Numbered from the stretch's first letter, positions 47,945-58,384 are shown. The stretch: DNA of 64,000 nucleotides from Pseudoduganella dura (GCF_009727155.1 NZ_WNWM01000002.1:6510001-6574000); one strand, 5' to 3'. The notes: generated from the sequence alone by a model not told the origin. A program made the numbers and translations.

Positions 47945-48919
47945 CTAGTCTTCTTCGTTGTCCGCTTGCGTGCGGCCAGCCTGCCGTGCCAGAACGCGTT
48001 CGATACGTGCCCGCCCGTAGGGATCGCCGGGATTGATGTAACGCAGCGCCGATTCGGCGCTTTTCCAGCCGACGTGCTCCATCAGCTCCTTGAGATCCCA
48101 GCCGTTCTCGCTTGCCCAGTTTGCAAAGCCTCGCCGCAGCGAGTGCGTGCTGAACGCGTTCGGGGGACCGCCACCGGGCACGCCGAGGACGCGTCGCAAC
48201 AGGGGCAGCATGCTGTCCACATGCAGGCCATCGGCCCCGACGGTTCCCCATCGGTCGATCCGCCGGAAGACCGCGCCGTCATCGATGGCCGCCGCCGACA
48301 CCCAGGCCAGATACGCCGTGACAGGGCACAGGCGCGACAACTGCGGCACGTGAAATGTTTGCCCCTTCAGGTGCCGATCGGTTTTCGTGTGCGGCAGGTA
48401 GCATGCCATGCCTTCGCCCGGCACCACCCGCACATGCTCGGCGCGCAGGCGGCTGAGTTCATCACCGCGAAAGCCGCGCCAGAAACCCAGCAGCACAAGA
48501 GCGCGATCGCGCAGATGCCGCAGTTCCGCGGCCGCGTCGGCCCTGGTACGTGCTGCGGCCAAGGCGCCTTCCAGCCAGTCATCCACCCGGCTCAGGTGCA
48601 CGAGTTCCAATGGCTGCGCGCGCTTTTGTACGGCGGGATGGAGCGCCTGGATGCCGCGCATGACCTTGCGAACGACCGGCGCCCTGGTCGGATCGGCAAA
48701 ACCGTGTTCCATATGCCATTGGGCGAGGGCGGCCAGCCGCTGCCGCAATGTACTGACAGCCAGTGTGTCGCCGTGACCGGCCAGGTACCGCGCCACGCTG
48801 TCCGGGGACGCGGGCAGCAGGCCGCCCCATTCGACCTCGAAGTGGCGGAGGGCCGACGCGTAGGCCTGCCGCGTATTGTCACGCGTTGCTGCGTGCACAT
48901 AGATATCGACGGTGCTCAT
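47945..48919 (-). CDS. Tyrosine-type site-specific recombinase/integrase
   Basis: A 324-residue recombinase. The N-terminal core-binding domain has NTRQAYASALRHFEVEW; the catalytic domain has the first Arg in FWRGFRGDELSRLR, then His259-x-x-Arg262 (HSLRRGF), His282 (EHVGW) and nucleophile Tyr294 (SALRYINPGD). It is complete and probably active. It diverges from the KfrA-like gene across about 210 bases with AT-rich palindromes. No attachment site duplication, excisionase or phage genes are visible, so it is not clearly part of a prophage. Confidence 0.9.
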   Translation of the reverse strand: MSTVDIYVHAATRDNTRQAYASALRHFEVEWGGLLPASPDSVARYLAGHGDTLAVSTLRQRLAALAQWHMEHGFADPTRAPVVRKVMRGIQALHPAVQKRAQPLELVHLSRVDDWLEGALAAARTRADAAAELRHLRDRALVLLGFWRGFRGDELSRLRAEHVRVVPGEGMACYLPHTKTDRHLKGQTFHVPQLSRLCPVTAYLAWVSAAAIDDGAVFRRIDRWGTVGADGLHVDSMLPLLRRVLGVPGGGPPNAFSTHSLRRGFANWASENGWDLKELMEHVGWKSAESALRYINPGDPYGRARIERVLARQAGRTQADNEED

Positions 48920-49012
48920 CCCAGTGCCTTCATTTCCATTGATGTCGTCGTACCGCATGCCCATGCATACCGGCGAAACGCCGATCATACCTCGATTGCA
49001 CGGTCTTACATT

Positions 49013-49103
49013 GGATAATGAGCCATTATCCGGTCCAAGTAAATTGTTCCGGCGCTGCGATTTTCAAGCCTATCGTGGTATGTATTATGATAGTATGTAC
49101 TAT
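49013..49103. promoter_or_regulatory. Two inverted repeats in the recombinase/KfrA-like divergent promoter region
   Basis: GGATAAT at 49013-49019 and ATTATCC at 49025-49031 form one inverted repeat; ATAGTA and TACTAT with a 2-base spacer at 49090-49103 form another. The second lies 25 bases before the KfrA-like start and overlaps possible -10 sequences (TATTAT 49083-49088, TATAGT 49101-49106). The region is much richer in AT than its surroundings. Autoregulation by the KfrA-like protein, as plasmid KfrA does, is a reasonable inference. Confidence 0.6.
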
Positions 49104-49128
49104 AGTATCTTATTCCGGGAGGGGCGTC

Positions 49129-50139
49129 ATGGCACGTGCAGGTCTGTACAAATCCGATGTCAAGCGGGCGCGCGACGCTCTGGTGGCGGCGGGCCGGCAC
49201 CCGTCGCTCGATGCCGTGCGTATTGCGCTGGGCAATACCGGGTCAAAGACCACGATCCACAAGTACTTGCGGGAACTGGAGGCCGAGGAGGGCACCGCCG
49301 GAGCGGGTTCGTCGTTAAGCGACGAATTACAGGCGCTGGTGACCGGCCTGGCGGAGCGGCTGCGAGTGGAGGCCGATGCGCGCATCGTTACGCTGCAGGA
49401 GGAGCACAACGCGCAGTTGCAAGCCCGGATCGCCACCGAGGATGGCCTGAAGGCACAGTTGACCGCGTCCCACGGGCAGGTGCAGGCCCTGGAACGCCGC
49501 TTGGCGACCGAACAGCATGCCCTGATCGGTACCCGCGAGGAACTGCAGCGCGAACAGATCGCGCGGCACACGGCCGAGCAGCATGTCCGGGATCTCCGCG
49601 ATCGCCTGCAGGAAAACGATGACCATATCAAGTCGCTCGAGAACAAGCATGCGAATGCGCGAGACGCGCTCGAGCATTTCCGGCAGGCGTCAAAGGAACA
49701 GCGGGAACAGGACCAGAGGCGGCACGAACACCAGGTGCAGCAATTGCAGGTTGAATCGCGCCAGTTGCAGCTGCAGCTCGTCGGCAAGCAGGAGGAGGTG
49801 GCCAGGTTGAACCAGGATGGTGCGCGCCTGATGAGCGACCTGCGTCACGCGGGGCAGGCACTGGCCCAGGCGCAGCAGACAGCGGACAGGAAGGAGGCCG
49901 AGTGGAGCAGCCGGATGGCCGATGCCCGGCAACGCGCAACCCTGAAAGCGGACGAACTGGCGCGGCAGCTTGGCGAAACCCGGCTCGAGCTCGCGGGTCA
50001 TGGCCGGGAAATACAGTTGCAGCAGAAGGAACTGGCCCGCATTCAGAGACTGCACGACCAGCTGCTGGAAGAAAAAGTCATGTGGCGCCACGAGCGGGCC
50101 CAGATGGAAGAAATGCTCAGGCAGGCCAACGAGGAATAG
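49129..50139 (+). CDS. KfrA-like coiled-coil DNA-binding protein
   Basis: A 336-residue protein. The first 60 residues (YKSDVKRARDALVAAGRHPS, then GSKTTIHKYLRELE) match the KfrA N-terminal helix-turn-helix. From about 75 to the end it is an almost unbroken coiled coil rich in Gln, Glu, Arg and Ala, broken into several heptad blocks (QLQVESRQLQLQLVGKQEE and similar). Plasmid KfrA binds its own operator and forms filaments that help partition. Here it sits on the chromosome divergent from a recombinase. GGGAGGGG precedes ATG 49129. Confidence 0.85.
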   Translation: MARAGLYKSDVKRARDALVAAGRHPSLDAVRIALGNTGSKTTIHKYLRELEAEEGTAGAGSSLSDELQALVTGLAERLRVEADARIVTLQEEHNAQLQARIATEDGLKAQLTASHGQVQALERRLATEQHALIGTREELQREQIARHTAEQHVRDLRDRLQENDDHIKSLENKHANARDALEHFRQASKEQREQDQRRHEHQVQQLQVESRQLQLQLVGKQEEVARLNQDGARLMSDLRHAGQALAQAQQTADRKEAEWSSRMADARQRATLKADELARQLGETRLELAGHGREIQLQQKELARIQRLHDQLLEEKVMWRHERAQMEEMLRQANEE

Positions 50140-50174
50140 GGCGCGGACGCTGGAAAAGCCGCTAGAATGGCACC

Positions 50175-50438
50175 ATGAAAGCGATTCTGTTGCTGATCCT
50201 GGCGATTGCCCTTTGCACGAGCGCAGTCGCGATGCCGCGCTCGCCGCATGACTGCTGTCCGGATCAGCATTGTTCGCTGCAATGCATCGACATGGGCTGT
50301 GCGTCCGGCGCGCTTGCGATCGCACCGCCGCCGGCTCCAGTCAGTTGGGCGGCGGTCGCCAACGGCATGGTCCATAGTGCCGATCCTGGCATCGTATTGC
50401 CGTCGCCATACCCGGACATCTGGGTTCCGCCGGATTGA
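50175..50438 (+). CDS. Small exported cysteine-rich protein
   Basis: An 87-residue protein with a Sec signal (MKAILLLILAIALCTSAVA), then a Cys/His-rich patch (PHDCCPDQHCSLQCIDMGC) and a Pro-rich tail ending DIWVPPD. The mature Cys content (six in about 20 residues) suggests metal binding or disulfides. It has the look of small copper-linked exported proteins such as CopL, but this is only resemblance. It begins 36 bases after the KfrA-like gene and 49 bases before the next micropeptide, so all three may be co-transcribed. Confidence 0.65.
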   Translation: MKAILLLILAIALCTSAVAMPRSPHDCCPDQHCSLQCIDMGCASGALAIAPPPAPVSWAAVANGMVHSADPGIVLPSPYPDIWVPPD

Positions 50439-50486
50439 AAAGTAGCGCCTGACCTCGCTATTTTCTCAAACTGAAAGGAAGATCCC

Positions 50487-50618
50487 ATGAAATCGAAACT
50501 CGTCAAACTCACTTTCGCAGCCGGCTTGCTGGCGGCTTCTGCCGGAGCCTTCGCCGCGGCAAATGGCTGCTGCGGCAGCATCGAGTGCTGCCTCAAGATG
50601 CTGGCCTGCTGCTTCTAA
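50487..50618 (+). CDS. Exported 43-residue cysteine-rich micropeptide
   Basis: ATG 50487 follows AAAGGAAGA and the frame ends with TAA at 50616-50618. A signal peptide (MKSKLVKLTFAAGLLAASAG, cleavage near AFAAA) leaves a mature peptide of about 18-20 residues: NGCCGSIECCLKMLACCF, with three CC pairs. A strong hairpin terminator follows 17 bases later, which supports it as a real short gene. Metal binding, a small secreted peptide or a lipid-anchored stress peptide are all possible; no family is claimed. Confidence 0.75.
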   Translation: MKSKLVKLTFAAGLLAASAGAFAAANGCCGSIECCLKMLACCF

Positions 50619-50634
50619 GCGGCGCTAGCTGAAG

Positions 50635-50660
50635 AGAAGGGCGGTTTCGGCCGCCCTTCT
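50635..50660 (+). terminator. Intrinsic-type terminator after the micropeptide gene
   Basis: AGAAGGGCGG and CCGCCCTTCT form a 10-bp perfect stem around TTTCGG, followed by TTCAATTC. The T-run is short but the stem is strong, and the position right after the last of the small genes fits. Confidence 0.75.
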
Positions 50661-50739
50661 TCAATTCGCTCCCGGCTGTCCGGTGTCCCGGCTACTGCTG
50701 CAAACGACCGTGCGGCCATCCACCAGCAGCACTTTCACT

Positions 50740-51669
50740 TTACTCCTGCTCATCTTGATCCCCGTCGGGCTGTCCCTGCTGGTCGCTTGCCATTTCGACC
50801 CGGTTGCGCCCGCCCCGTTTGGCCCGGTACAGCGCATCGTCGGCCAGGTGGATCAGCTTTTGTGAAGGAATCGGCACGCCTTCGTCGGCGACGGCGATCC
50901 CGATGCTCAGCGAACACGCAATCGCGCCAAAATCGGTATCGACCGGCGTGGCCGCGACCGCCGCCCGCACCCGTTCCGCCACCTCGAGGGCACCGTCGCG
51001 GGTGCATGCCGGCAGCACGATCAGCAGTTCTTCGCCGCCGTAGCGCCCGAGAGAATCATAGGGGCGAAGCACGGCAGCCAGGCGGCGGCTGACTTCGCGC
51101 AGCACGGCGTCGCCCGCCAGGTGTCCATGCTCGTCGTTGACGCGCTTGAAATGGTCCAGGTCGGCGAAGATGATCGACACCGGCCGGGTGTCGCGCCCAT
51201 GGCGTATGAGTTCCTTTTCAAGGATTTCCAGCAGCGCGCCCCGGTTGTAGATGCCGGTCAGCGCGTCGTGAGTCGCCTTCAGGCGCAATTGCTGTTCCAG
51301 TTCGCTGATGCGCCTGCCGGCACGGATCCGCACCTGCAGCTCTTCCGCATTGAACGGCTTGCCGACGAAATCGTCGGCCCCGGCATTCATCGCTTCCACC
51401 ACGAATTCGGTTTCGCTGCGGGTGGTCAGCATGATCAGGTAGACATAGCGGTCCTTGATCGTGTCGCGCACCTGGCGGCAGACGTCGATACCGTCCATGC
51501 CCGGCATCATCCAGTCGATCACCGCCAGCATCGGCGCGTCCGGCTGCTGCAGGATCTCGCAGGCGCGGATGCCATCGGTCGCCGTCACCACCTCGTAGCC
51601 CCAGTCCTGCAGTGTGTCTTGCAGGTAGAGCAGCGACAGCGGATCGTCATCGGCAATCAGTACCTTCAT
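50740..51669 (-). CDS. Response-regulator diguanylate cyclase (REC-GGDEF)
   Basis: A 309-residue protein: a receiver domain ([13 protein letters not shown]; phospho-Asp in VIDWMMPGMDG; KPF at the end of the site) and a GGDEF domain with RYGGEELLIVLP, the active GGEEL form. Phosphorylation of the receiver should drive dimerisation and c-di-GMP synthesis. It starts inside the last codons of the hybrid kinase gene (23-base overlap). The ATG at 51669 is chosen because GGAG lies 7 bases before it; the ATG at 51675 has only 1 base. The I-site RxxD is not clearly present. Confidence 0.92.
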   Translation of the reverse strand: MKVLIADDDPLSLLYLQDTLQDWGYEVVTATDGIRACEILQQPDAPMLAVIDWMMPGMDGIDVCRQVRDTIKDRYVYLIMLTTRSETEFVVEAMNAGADDFVGKPFNAEELQVRIRAGRRISELEQQLRLKATHDALTGIYNRGALLEILEKELIRHGRDTRPVSIIFADLDHFKRVNDEHGHLAGDAVLREVSRRLAAVLRPYDSLGRYGGEELLIVLPACTRDGALEVAERVRAAVAATPVDTDFGAIACSLSIGIAVADEGVPIPSQKLIHLADDALYRAKRGGRNRVEMASDQQGQPDGDQDEQE

Positions 51670-54600
51670 TGTCATTCTCCATAAATACGTTCAGTTCGGT
51701 CGCCAGTTCGGCCGCGCGCGCCTGCAGTGCGCCAACCCCCTCCTGCATGCGCGCCAGGTCCGCGTTCCGGGCCGCCAGTTCGAGCCCGCCCGCGGCCGCC
51801 GCGAGCGCCTCGGCGCACACCGTGAAGGCGGCGCCGCGCAGGCGGTGGGCGGTGCGCTCGACCAGGCGTGCATCGTCGGCGGCCAGCGCCGACTCGAGCG
51901 CGGCCAGCGTATCGGGCAGGTCCCGCAGCAACAGCTCGACGAGCTGCCTGAGCAGCGTGCGCTTGCCGCGCGTCCGCTGCAGCGCGGCGTCCTGAGCGAA
52001 CGTCCTGAGCGTCGCAGGCGTTGCCACCGGCAGCGCCTGCGGTGCCTGTTCGACGCCACCGGCCGGCGACGCCGCCTCCAGCCGCTCAAGCAACTGGTCG
52101 GCGTCGACCGGTTTGCTCACGTAGTCGTCCATTCCTGCTGCAAGGCATCTGTCGCGGTCGTCCGTCATTGCATTGGCGGTGACGGCGATGATGCGCAGGT
52201 GCTTGCCGGTCGAGCGTTCGCGCCGCCGGATCTCGCGCGTGGTCTGGTAGCCATCCATCACGGGCATCTGGCCATCCATCAGCACCACGTCGAACGGCGG
52301 GTGCTCGCCCGGGTCGCGATCGAGCAGGCGCAGCACTTCGAGACCGTTGTGGGCGATCGAAAACGCGTGCCCGCGCCCCTTCAGGATCGCCGCGATCAGC
52401 ACCTGGTTGACCGGGTGGTCTTCCGCGACCAGCACGTTCAATCGACGCGGCGAAAGCGCCAGCAGCAACGCGGGCTGCGAGACCGTGGGCAGTGGCTGCC
52501 GTTCGGGCACTCCCAGCCGCACGGCGACATGGAAGGTCGTGCCTGCTCCCAGCGTGCTTTCGACACGGATGCTGCCGTCCATCAGGGCCACCAGCTGCGA
52601 CACGATCGACAGCCCCAGGCCGGTGCCACCGAACTGGCGCGTAGTCGAACTGTCGGCCTGCTGGAACGCCTGGAAGATCGTCGCCTGCTGCTCCTCGGTC
52701 ATGCCGATGCCGCTGTCGGCGACGCTGATGTGCAGCAGCGTGCTGCTGCCGGCTTGCGGCTCGGCCGCGAGGCGTACGGCGATTTCGCCCTGGCGTGTGA
52801 ACTTGATCGCGTTCCCGGTCAGGTTCACGATGATTTGCGCGAGCCTGCCCGGGTCGCCCACCAGCACCGCGGGCAGCGTGGGCGCTACGTGGCAGGTCAG
52901 CTCGATCTGCCGTTCCCTCGCGCTGGCCGCGAACGTCTTCAGGGTATTGCCGACCGCTTCATGCACGTCGAATTCGATCGGCTCGAGTTCGAGTTTGCGC
53001 GCTTCCATCTTTGAAAAGTCGAGGATGTCGTTGAGAAGGCGCAGCAGTGAATCCGCGGACGACTTCATCAACTCCAGGTATTCGCGCTGCTGGGCCGACA
53101 ACGGGGTGTTCAGCACCAGGCTGGTGAGCCCGATCACGGCATTCATCGGCGTGCGGATTTCGTGGCTCATGTTGGCCAGGAACTCGCTCTTGGCCTGGTT
53201 CGCCGCTTCCGCCTTGTGCTTGGCTTCTTCCAGGTTCTGCTCGTAACGCTTGAGCAGGGTGATGTCGTGGTCGCTTCCCCTGTACCCGATCAGCTCGCCG
53301 CCTTCGTTAAGGATCGGAACCGCGTTCGACTGCGTGTAGCGGTCGCTGCCATCCTTGTGGCGCCAGCGCATCAGCAGGTTGCTCCAGCTGCCTTTTTTGG
53401 TCACCAGCTGCGACAGGCTGCTTTCGACGTGCGCGCGCTGTTCCTCATGCAGGTGGTTCAGGATGCTGGTGCCCAGTAATTGCTCCGCCGGGTAGCCGAG
53501 GATGTCCTCGACCGCCGGGTTGGCATACAGCAGGCAACCCTTGACGTCGATCCACCAGATCCAGTCCTCGGTCGTCTCGACGATCGAGCGGAACCGTTCC
53601 TCGCTGTCGCGCAGGGCCTCCTCGGCGCGCTTGCGATCAGTGATATTCGTGAGGAAACAGAACAGGTAGTTATCCCCGTTCAGCTCCAGCTGGTCCACCG
53701 AGATCAGCAGGTCGAGAATGGCGCCGTCCTTGGTCCTGCCTCGCATCGGGAAGTCCCTGACCGAGCCTTGCCGCTCTATGCGCTCGACCATCGCCAGCCG
53801 TTCTTCGACCGTGTACCAGAAACCGATCGCCATCGACGAGTTGCCGACCACCTCGTCGCGCCGGTAGCCGAGCATCCGCAGCAGCGCGTCATTGGCATCG
53901 AGGAAGCGGCCGTCCGTCGCGCGCGTGATCGTGATCGCCACCGGGCTCATGTTGAACACGTTGGAGAAACGCTGTTCCGAGCGGCGCAACAGGTCTTTGG
54001 CCAGCTTGCGCCTGGTGACGTCCATCATGGCGCCGATCGCCCGCGTCGGCCGGCCGGCGCCGTCGCGGATGATGTAGGCGCGATCTTCGATATGGATATA
54101 GCTGCCGTCGGCCTTGCGGAAGCGGTATTCCTCGGTCCACGACAGGCACCCGCTGTCCAGCTGGCCGTCGATCCTGGCCAGCAGGTCGTCGCGGTCCTCC
54201 GGATGGATGCGGTCGCGCCACCACCCGGGGCCGGGGTCGACCTCGGACGATTGATAGCCGAACTGATGCGAGATGCCTTCGTTCCACCAGGTCTGCTCGG
54301 TCGCGAAATCGAGGTCCCAGACGACGTCGTTGGTCGCTTGCGACACCAGGCGGAAGCGCTCTTCGGCCACGCGCATCTCCTGTTCCGCGTGCTTCTGTGC
54401 GCTGACGTCTCGTACGATGCCCACGAACATCCGGTTGTGTTCGGAGCGCATCTCGCGGATCGACACCTGGATCGGGAAATGACTGCCATCCTTGCGCAAG
54501 CCCTGCCCCTCGACACCGCCGGTGTGGACGCTGGCAGGGAGGCCGCTCTGGCGGTAACCCGCCATTTTCTGGCTGTGGCCGTGCCGCAGGTGCACCGGGA

Positions 54601-56338
54601 TCAGCATGTTCACGTGCTGTCCGACCACCTCCTCCGGCGCATACCCGAACATCGCTGCGGCAGCCGGGTTGAGCGACTCGATCGTGCCCAGTTCGTCCAG
54701 CGTGAGCAGGCCGTCGGCCACGCTTTCGACCACCGAGCGGATTTTCGCTTCATTGAAGCTGGCTTCGCGCTTGGCCTGCAGCAGCGAAGTGACCAGCGGC
54801 AACAGTTGCGAACGCAGCAGGACAAGACTGGAACCAACCAGCAATGTCAGCAGCACCAGCAGGTCGGTCAGCTGCGCGCGGATCGGCGCGTACAGTTCCA
54901 GCGTTTCCTGTTTGATCACCACGCCGAGGCGCAAGCCTGGCACCGGGCCGAAGGCGGCAATGACACGCTGGCGGCGGCCATCGGTCACCGACGCGATGCC
55001 GGTACGCCCCTCCAGCGCACGCGCGGCCGGCCAGGGCTTGCCGTCGTTGGGATTGATGCGGGACGCCAATAAATAGCCGTCCGGCTGCAGCCGGCTCGGC
55101 AGGCAACCAACATGGCCGCTGCTGACGGCGCCGCAGACCAGGAGGTGGCCGGTCCGGCCAGGCAGGCCGGCGTCGGCCAATAGCCGGTCGAGCGGCGTCA
55201 ACACATATTGGGTTACCAGCATGCCGAGGCGTTTGCCGTCCTGCACCACCGGAACCGTCACCTGCAGGATGGTGTGGCCATTCCATAGCAGGGTCACGCC
55301 GGCACGCGCGGTCAGGGCGAGCCGCGGCCGGGTTTCGAGCTGGCCGTGGGCAACGAGCAGTTTGCCGTCGGCGGACAGCACCGACATGCCCGCGCCGAGG
55401 GGGCCGACGAAGCGCCGGTGCATCTCGTGCACCGCCGCGCCCGGATCGGCCGGCGGCTGCGTGCCCGCCTGGCGCAGCGCCGCCACCATGATCGGGTCGG
55501 CCGCCATCGCCGCCGACAGCTTGATCCGGTCCGCGATGACGGTTTCGATCAACTGTGTCCGGTTCGCCAGTGCCGCCTGCATCCCTTGCCACAGCGATGC
55601 CTCGGTGCGGTGGGTTGACAGCACGAAGCCGGTCAGGCCGCCGGTGAAGGCGAGCACGAACAGGATCAACGTGGCGATCGCGGCGATCCGTTTGTCCTGG
55701 CGATTGGTGTAGGCGCCGCTGCGTTTCATGGTGCCAAACCACAGCACCCACATTCCCGCGCCCAGCACGATGAAGCAGAACGCGCTGTAAGGCACCATGC
55801 GTGCGAACCGGTACCAGCCATACAGTACCTCCAGCCTGAGCGAATGGCCGACCAGGCCGAAGATACCGAGAGCGAGCAGCGCGTGCGACAGGACCTGGAC
55901 CGCCACCTGGACCGCGCGCGACGTGCCGAGGCGGCCCAGCATGCTGAAGCAGCCGGCCGCCAGCACGAAGCCGAGGCTGGCAAGCGGCGACATCCGGACT
56001 GGGGGGCGGTACCCGTCATTGACCATCGGCGGCACGAACAACTGGTCAAGGCCGAGATCGGCCTCGGTAAAGTTCTGGACCATCGACAGTCCGCCCAGGA
56101 CCAGCAGCAGCAGCGTCGCCGCCGATTGCCCCGCGTTCCAGATGCGCGGCCGCGATTGCGGCAGCAGCAGCGCCACCCCGGCCACGAAGAAGCACAGCGC
56201 GGCGCTGAAAGCGACCGGGAAGTATTCGGCCAGCAACTGGTGCAGGCGCTGCTGGTGCGTCAGCCAGCCGGCCATCACGGCCAGGCCGGACAGCGCGAGG
56301 AACATCCCGGCAAGCTGGTGTGGGCGAATCTTGTGCAT
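51647..56338 (-). CDS. Hybrid sensor histidine kinase with four PAS domains, receiver and HPt
   Basis: A 1563-residue membrane kinase. Residues 1-235 hold about six to seven helices, 240-500 a periplasmic Cache-like sensor bounded by helices, then four PAS/PAC units (about 530-1040; [39 protein letters not shown] and [10 protein letters not shown] mark their ends). HisKA has [13 protein letters not shown] (His1059), the ATPase has GTGLGLSI, the receiver [14 protein letters not shown] (Asp1355), and the HPt domain [10 protein letters not shown] (His1498). It is a complete phosphorelay in one chain, ending with the overlapped diguanylate cyclase gene as the likely output. Confidence 0.93.
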   Translation of the reverse strand: MHKIRPHQLAGMFLALSGLAVMAGWLTHQQRLHQLLAEYFPVAFSAALCFFVAGVALLLPQSRPRIWNAGQSAATLLLLVLGGLSMVQNFTEADLGLDQLFVPPMVNDGYRPPVRMSPLASLGFVLAAGCFSMLGRLGTSRAVQVAVQVLSHALLALGIFGLVGHSLRLEVLYGWYRFARMVPYSAFCFIVLGAGMWVLWFGTMKRSGAYTNRQDKRIAAIATLILFVLAFTGGLTGFVLSTHRTEASLWQGMQAALANRTQLIETVIADRIKLSAAMAADPIMVAALRQAGTQPPADPGAAVHEMHRRFVGPLGAGMSVLSADGKLLVAHGQLETRPRLALTARAGVTLLWNGHTILQVTVPVVQDGKRLGMLVTQYVLTPLDRLLADAGLPGRTGHLLVCGAVSSGHVGCLPSRLQPDGYLLASRINPNDGKPWPAARALEGRTGIASVTDGRRQRVIAAFGPVPGLRLGVVIKQETLELYAPIRAQLTDLLVLLTLLVGSSLVLLRSQLLPLVTSLLQAKREASFNEAKIRSVVESVADGLLTLDELGTIESLNPAAAAMFGYAPEEVVGQHVNMLIPVHLRHGHSQKMAGYRQSGLPASVHTGGVEGQGLRKDGSHFPIQVSIREMRSEHNRMFVGIVRDVSAQKHAEQEMRVAEERFRLVSQATNDVVWDLDFATEQTWWNEGISHQFGYQSSEVDPGPGWWRDRIHPEDRDDLLARIDGQLDSGCLSWTEEYRFRKADGSYIHIEDRAYIIRDGAGRPTRAIGAMMDVTRRKLAKDLLRRSEQRFSNVFNMSPVAITITRATDGRFLDANDALLRMLGYRRDEVVGNSSMAIGFWYTVEERLAMVERIERQGSVRDFPMRGRTKDGAILDLLISVDQLELNGDNYLFCFLTNITDRKRAEEALRDSEERFRSIVETTEDWIWWIDVKGCLLYANPAVEDILGYPAEQLLGTSILNHLHEEQRAHVESSLSQLVTKKGSWSNLLMRWRHKDGSDRYTQSNAVPILNEGGELIGYRGSDHDITLLKRYEQNLEEAKHKAEAANQAKSEFLANMSHEIRTPMNAVIGLTSLVLNTPLSAQQREYLELMKSSADSLLRLLNDILDFSKMEARKLELEPIEFDVHEAVGNTLKTFAASARERQIELTCHVAPTLPAVLVGDPGRLAQIIVNLTGNAIKFTRQGEIAVRLAAEPQAGSSTLLHISVADSGIGMTEEQQATIFQAFQQADSSTTRQFGGTGLGLSIVSQLVALMDGSIRVESTLGAGTTFHVAVRLGVPERQPLPTVSQPALLLALSPRRLNVLVAEDHPVNQVLIAAILKGRGHAFSIAHNGLEVLRLLDRDPGEHPPFDVVLMDGQMPVMDGYQTTREIRRRERSTGKHLRIIAVTANAMTDDRDRCLAAGMDDYVSKPVDADQLLERLEAASPAGGVEQAPQALPVATPATLRTFAQDAALQRTRGKRTLLRQLVELLLRDLPDTLAALESALAADDARLVERTAHRLRGAAFTVCAEALAAAAGGLELAARNADLARMQEGVGALQARAAELATELNVFMENDNEGTDCR

Positions 56339-56931
56339 TGGGCAGTCGTTGTACAGTGCGCGCAAGCGGAGCGGGGCGGGGCACGCACGTCTACGCGGTG
56401 AACGGCGGCAGGGTGAGGCGTCGCAAAAGTTAAATTATTTCAGTGCGGCGGTTGACATTTTGCGCCACCCGCATTGTGCCCGAAGGCGGACGGGAAATAT
56501 AGCCACGCGGAAACCAAACTCTTCGCGGATAACCAAGTATTCACTCGGGCCGGGCCGGTTCGCGCTGGACCTCCGGATTGCCTGGCTTCGGCGCGCCATT
56601 GCCATATGTCACCGAAAGTCGTCAAGGAAACTGTCGCGAAATAGACACTAAATGACGTCGGGCACGATCGCGCCGGTCACTACCGAGGTTCGGGCATGAT
56701 GGAGCAGGCGGCGTAGATGTAGGCGCACGTGCCGACTTGGGCGAATAACCTCGATTGAGGCAGTCTCGCATGTTACGCCGTGCCCGGCGCCGTTCCGGAG
56801 CGAGCGGTCCGAGATCTGCCGGACGACGCCGGTGAGCATTGCGGCTGGTGCCGTCGAAGGAGGGTACTCAGGGGCGAGCAGGAACAGCGAGGACCACGCG
56901 CGCAGGCTTCGGATCCGGTACTCCGTCCGGC
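56339..56931. other. Gap of about 590 bases upstream of the hybrid kinase
   Basis: No gene is supported. The part from 56425 to 56560 is locally AT-rich and probably contains the kinase promoter. The part from 56640 to 56931 has coding-like composition but only fragmentary frames, with no family motif; it may be decayed sequence, as the next gene is also damaged. Confidence 0.5.
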
Positions 56932-57915
56932 TCAGGGCTGGGATGCCGCCAGTTGCGGCAGGATCTCCGTGCCGATCTCTTCGAGCACGTCCCCGGCGTT
57001 GCGCGCGCCGTACTTGAAGTTGAGGATGACATGATTGACGCCGATCGAGCGGGCCGCCTCGAGAAAGCGCACGACAAAATGCCGGCCCGCCCGAAAGCCC
57101 AGGTGGATCGGCGTTGGCGCCCCGTCCGGATCGTCGCTGAGGTCGACATAAAACGATTGCACGAACGGCGTGAAGACACCGGGCGCCGCGCTTTCCACTG
57201 CGGCGCGCCAGTGCGCCGCGACCTGGGCCTGACGCTGGAGTCCGCGCGGGTAGGTGATCCACCCGTCCGCATTTTTCGCGATCCATTCCAGCGGCTGCCC
57301 GCTGTGACCGGTAACGAGCATCGGCACGGACGTGATCGGCTTGGGCACAACATCCGCGGTCCCGCTCAGCGTGCCATAGGACGACTGGAGCCGCGGGAAC
57401 TGCTCGGCGAGGGCCTCGCGCATGACGCGCAGGTTGTCGCGGAAGAGGGCGGAGCGCTGTTCAAAGTCGACAGCGAAGGCCGGGAACTCGACCGGCCGGT
57501 CGCCGGAGGCAATGCCGAGGACCAGACGGTTACCCGAGAGCCGGTCGACCGAGGCCACGCCCTTGGCCGTATGCAAGGGGTGACACAGGGTAAGGACCAG
57601 CGCGCCGGTGGCCAGCGCGATCTCGCTCGTCTGCGCGGCAATCCAGCCCAGATAGACCCACGGATCGTAAACCTGGCCCAGGTCGCCGAAGCTTGGGTCG
57701 CGCAGCGGCACGTCGCGGCACCACAGCGCGGCGTATCCGAGCTCTTCGGCACGGCCGGCCAGGCGTTCCTGGCCGAGCATCGTCGGCTGGTCGCCGGAGA
57801 ACGCCTCGATCGGGAAAAACACACCGAGCGTCAGCCGATCCAGCGCGAATATTCGCTAAAAGCCCCTGGAGTCGGCTGGCCTGGCATTCCGGTTCGGTGT
57901 CAGCATGTCTGCCAT
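56932..57915 (-). pseudogene. Luciferase-like (LLM) flavin monooxygenase interrupted by an amber codon
   Basis: The frame from ATG 57915 reads MADMLTPNRNARPADSRGF, a TAG at 57856-57858, then RIFALDRLTLGVFFPIEAF and a full LLM domain to 56932. Relatives in this luciferase-type group start with a stretch that leads into LTLGLFFPIEAF, with a residue such as Gln at the stop position, so CAG to TAG is the simplest change. Motifs include ELGYAALWCRDVPLRDPSF, VLGIASGDRPVEFP and GHSGQPLEWI. A GTG at 57822 could restart translation and give 296 residues, lacking the first strand segment. The substrate is unknown. Confidence 0.8.
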
Positions 57916-58384
57916 GATCCAACCGGCGGCGCCATCCCGAAGACGGCCGGCGGGGGGGCGGTTGGCGGTTGTAGCGCCCCAGTGCGATTCGTTTATTTCC
58001 CGGCGAACGGGCATTATCAGGTTCCTCGCAGCCGCTGGGTCCGCGGCGATGCCGGACTCCTGATCCGGACGGTCGGACTGACCACGGATCCGGATGAGGC
58101 CGACGAAATGATCACGGCGACGACGACGGCATAGTTCTGTTCGAACGCGAACTGCTGCGCGAACGGTACCGGACGCTCGATGCACGGCATGCCTCGGGAA
58201 AGAGCCGGGCTGGTCACCGGAACTCCAGCTTTATCCGGGTACCGCAGCCGTTACACGAGGCTTTTTCAAAATACAGATAACTTCGCATAATCTATATTAT
58301 GTCAAATACGATATGGAAGTCGAAGCCAGGGTATCTTCCGGGCACGTCACGCCCGTCCCCGCCGGACTTGCCAGCCGACCTCAT
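57916..58384. other. 470-base gap, possibly with decayed coding sequence
   Basis: No intact gene. On the plus strand, about 58100-58280 has coding-like codon use (LFERELLRERYRTLDARHAS, ending at a TAA) but it is interrupted by stops upstream and has no start. AT-rich bases at 58265-58310 could hold a promoter. Confidence 0.4.
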
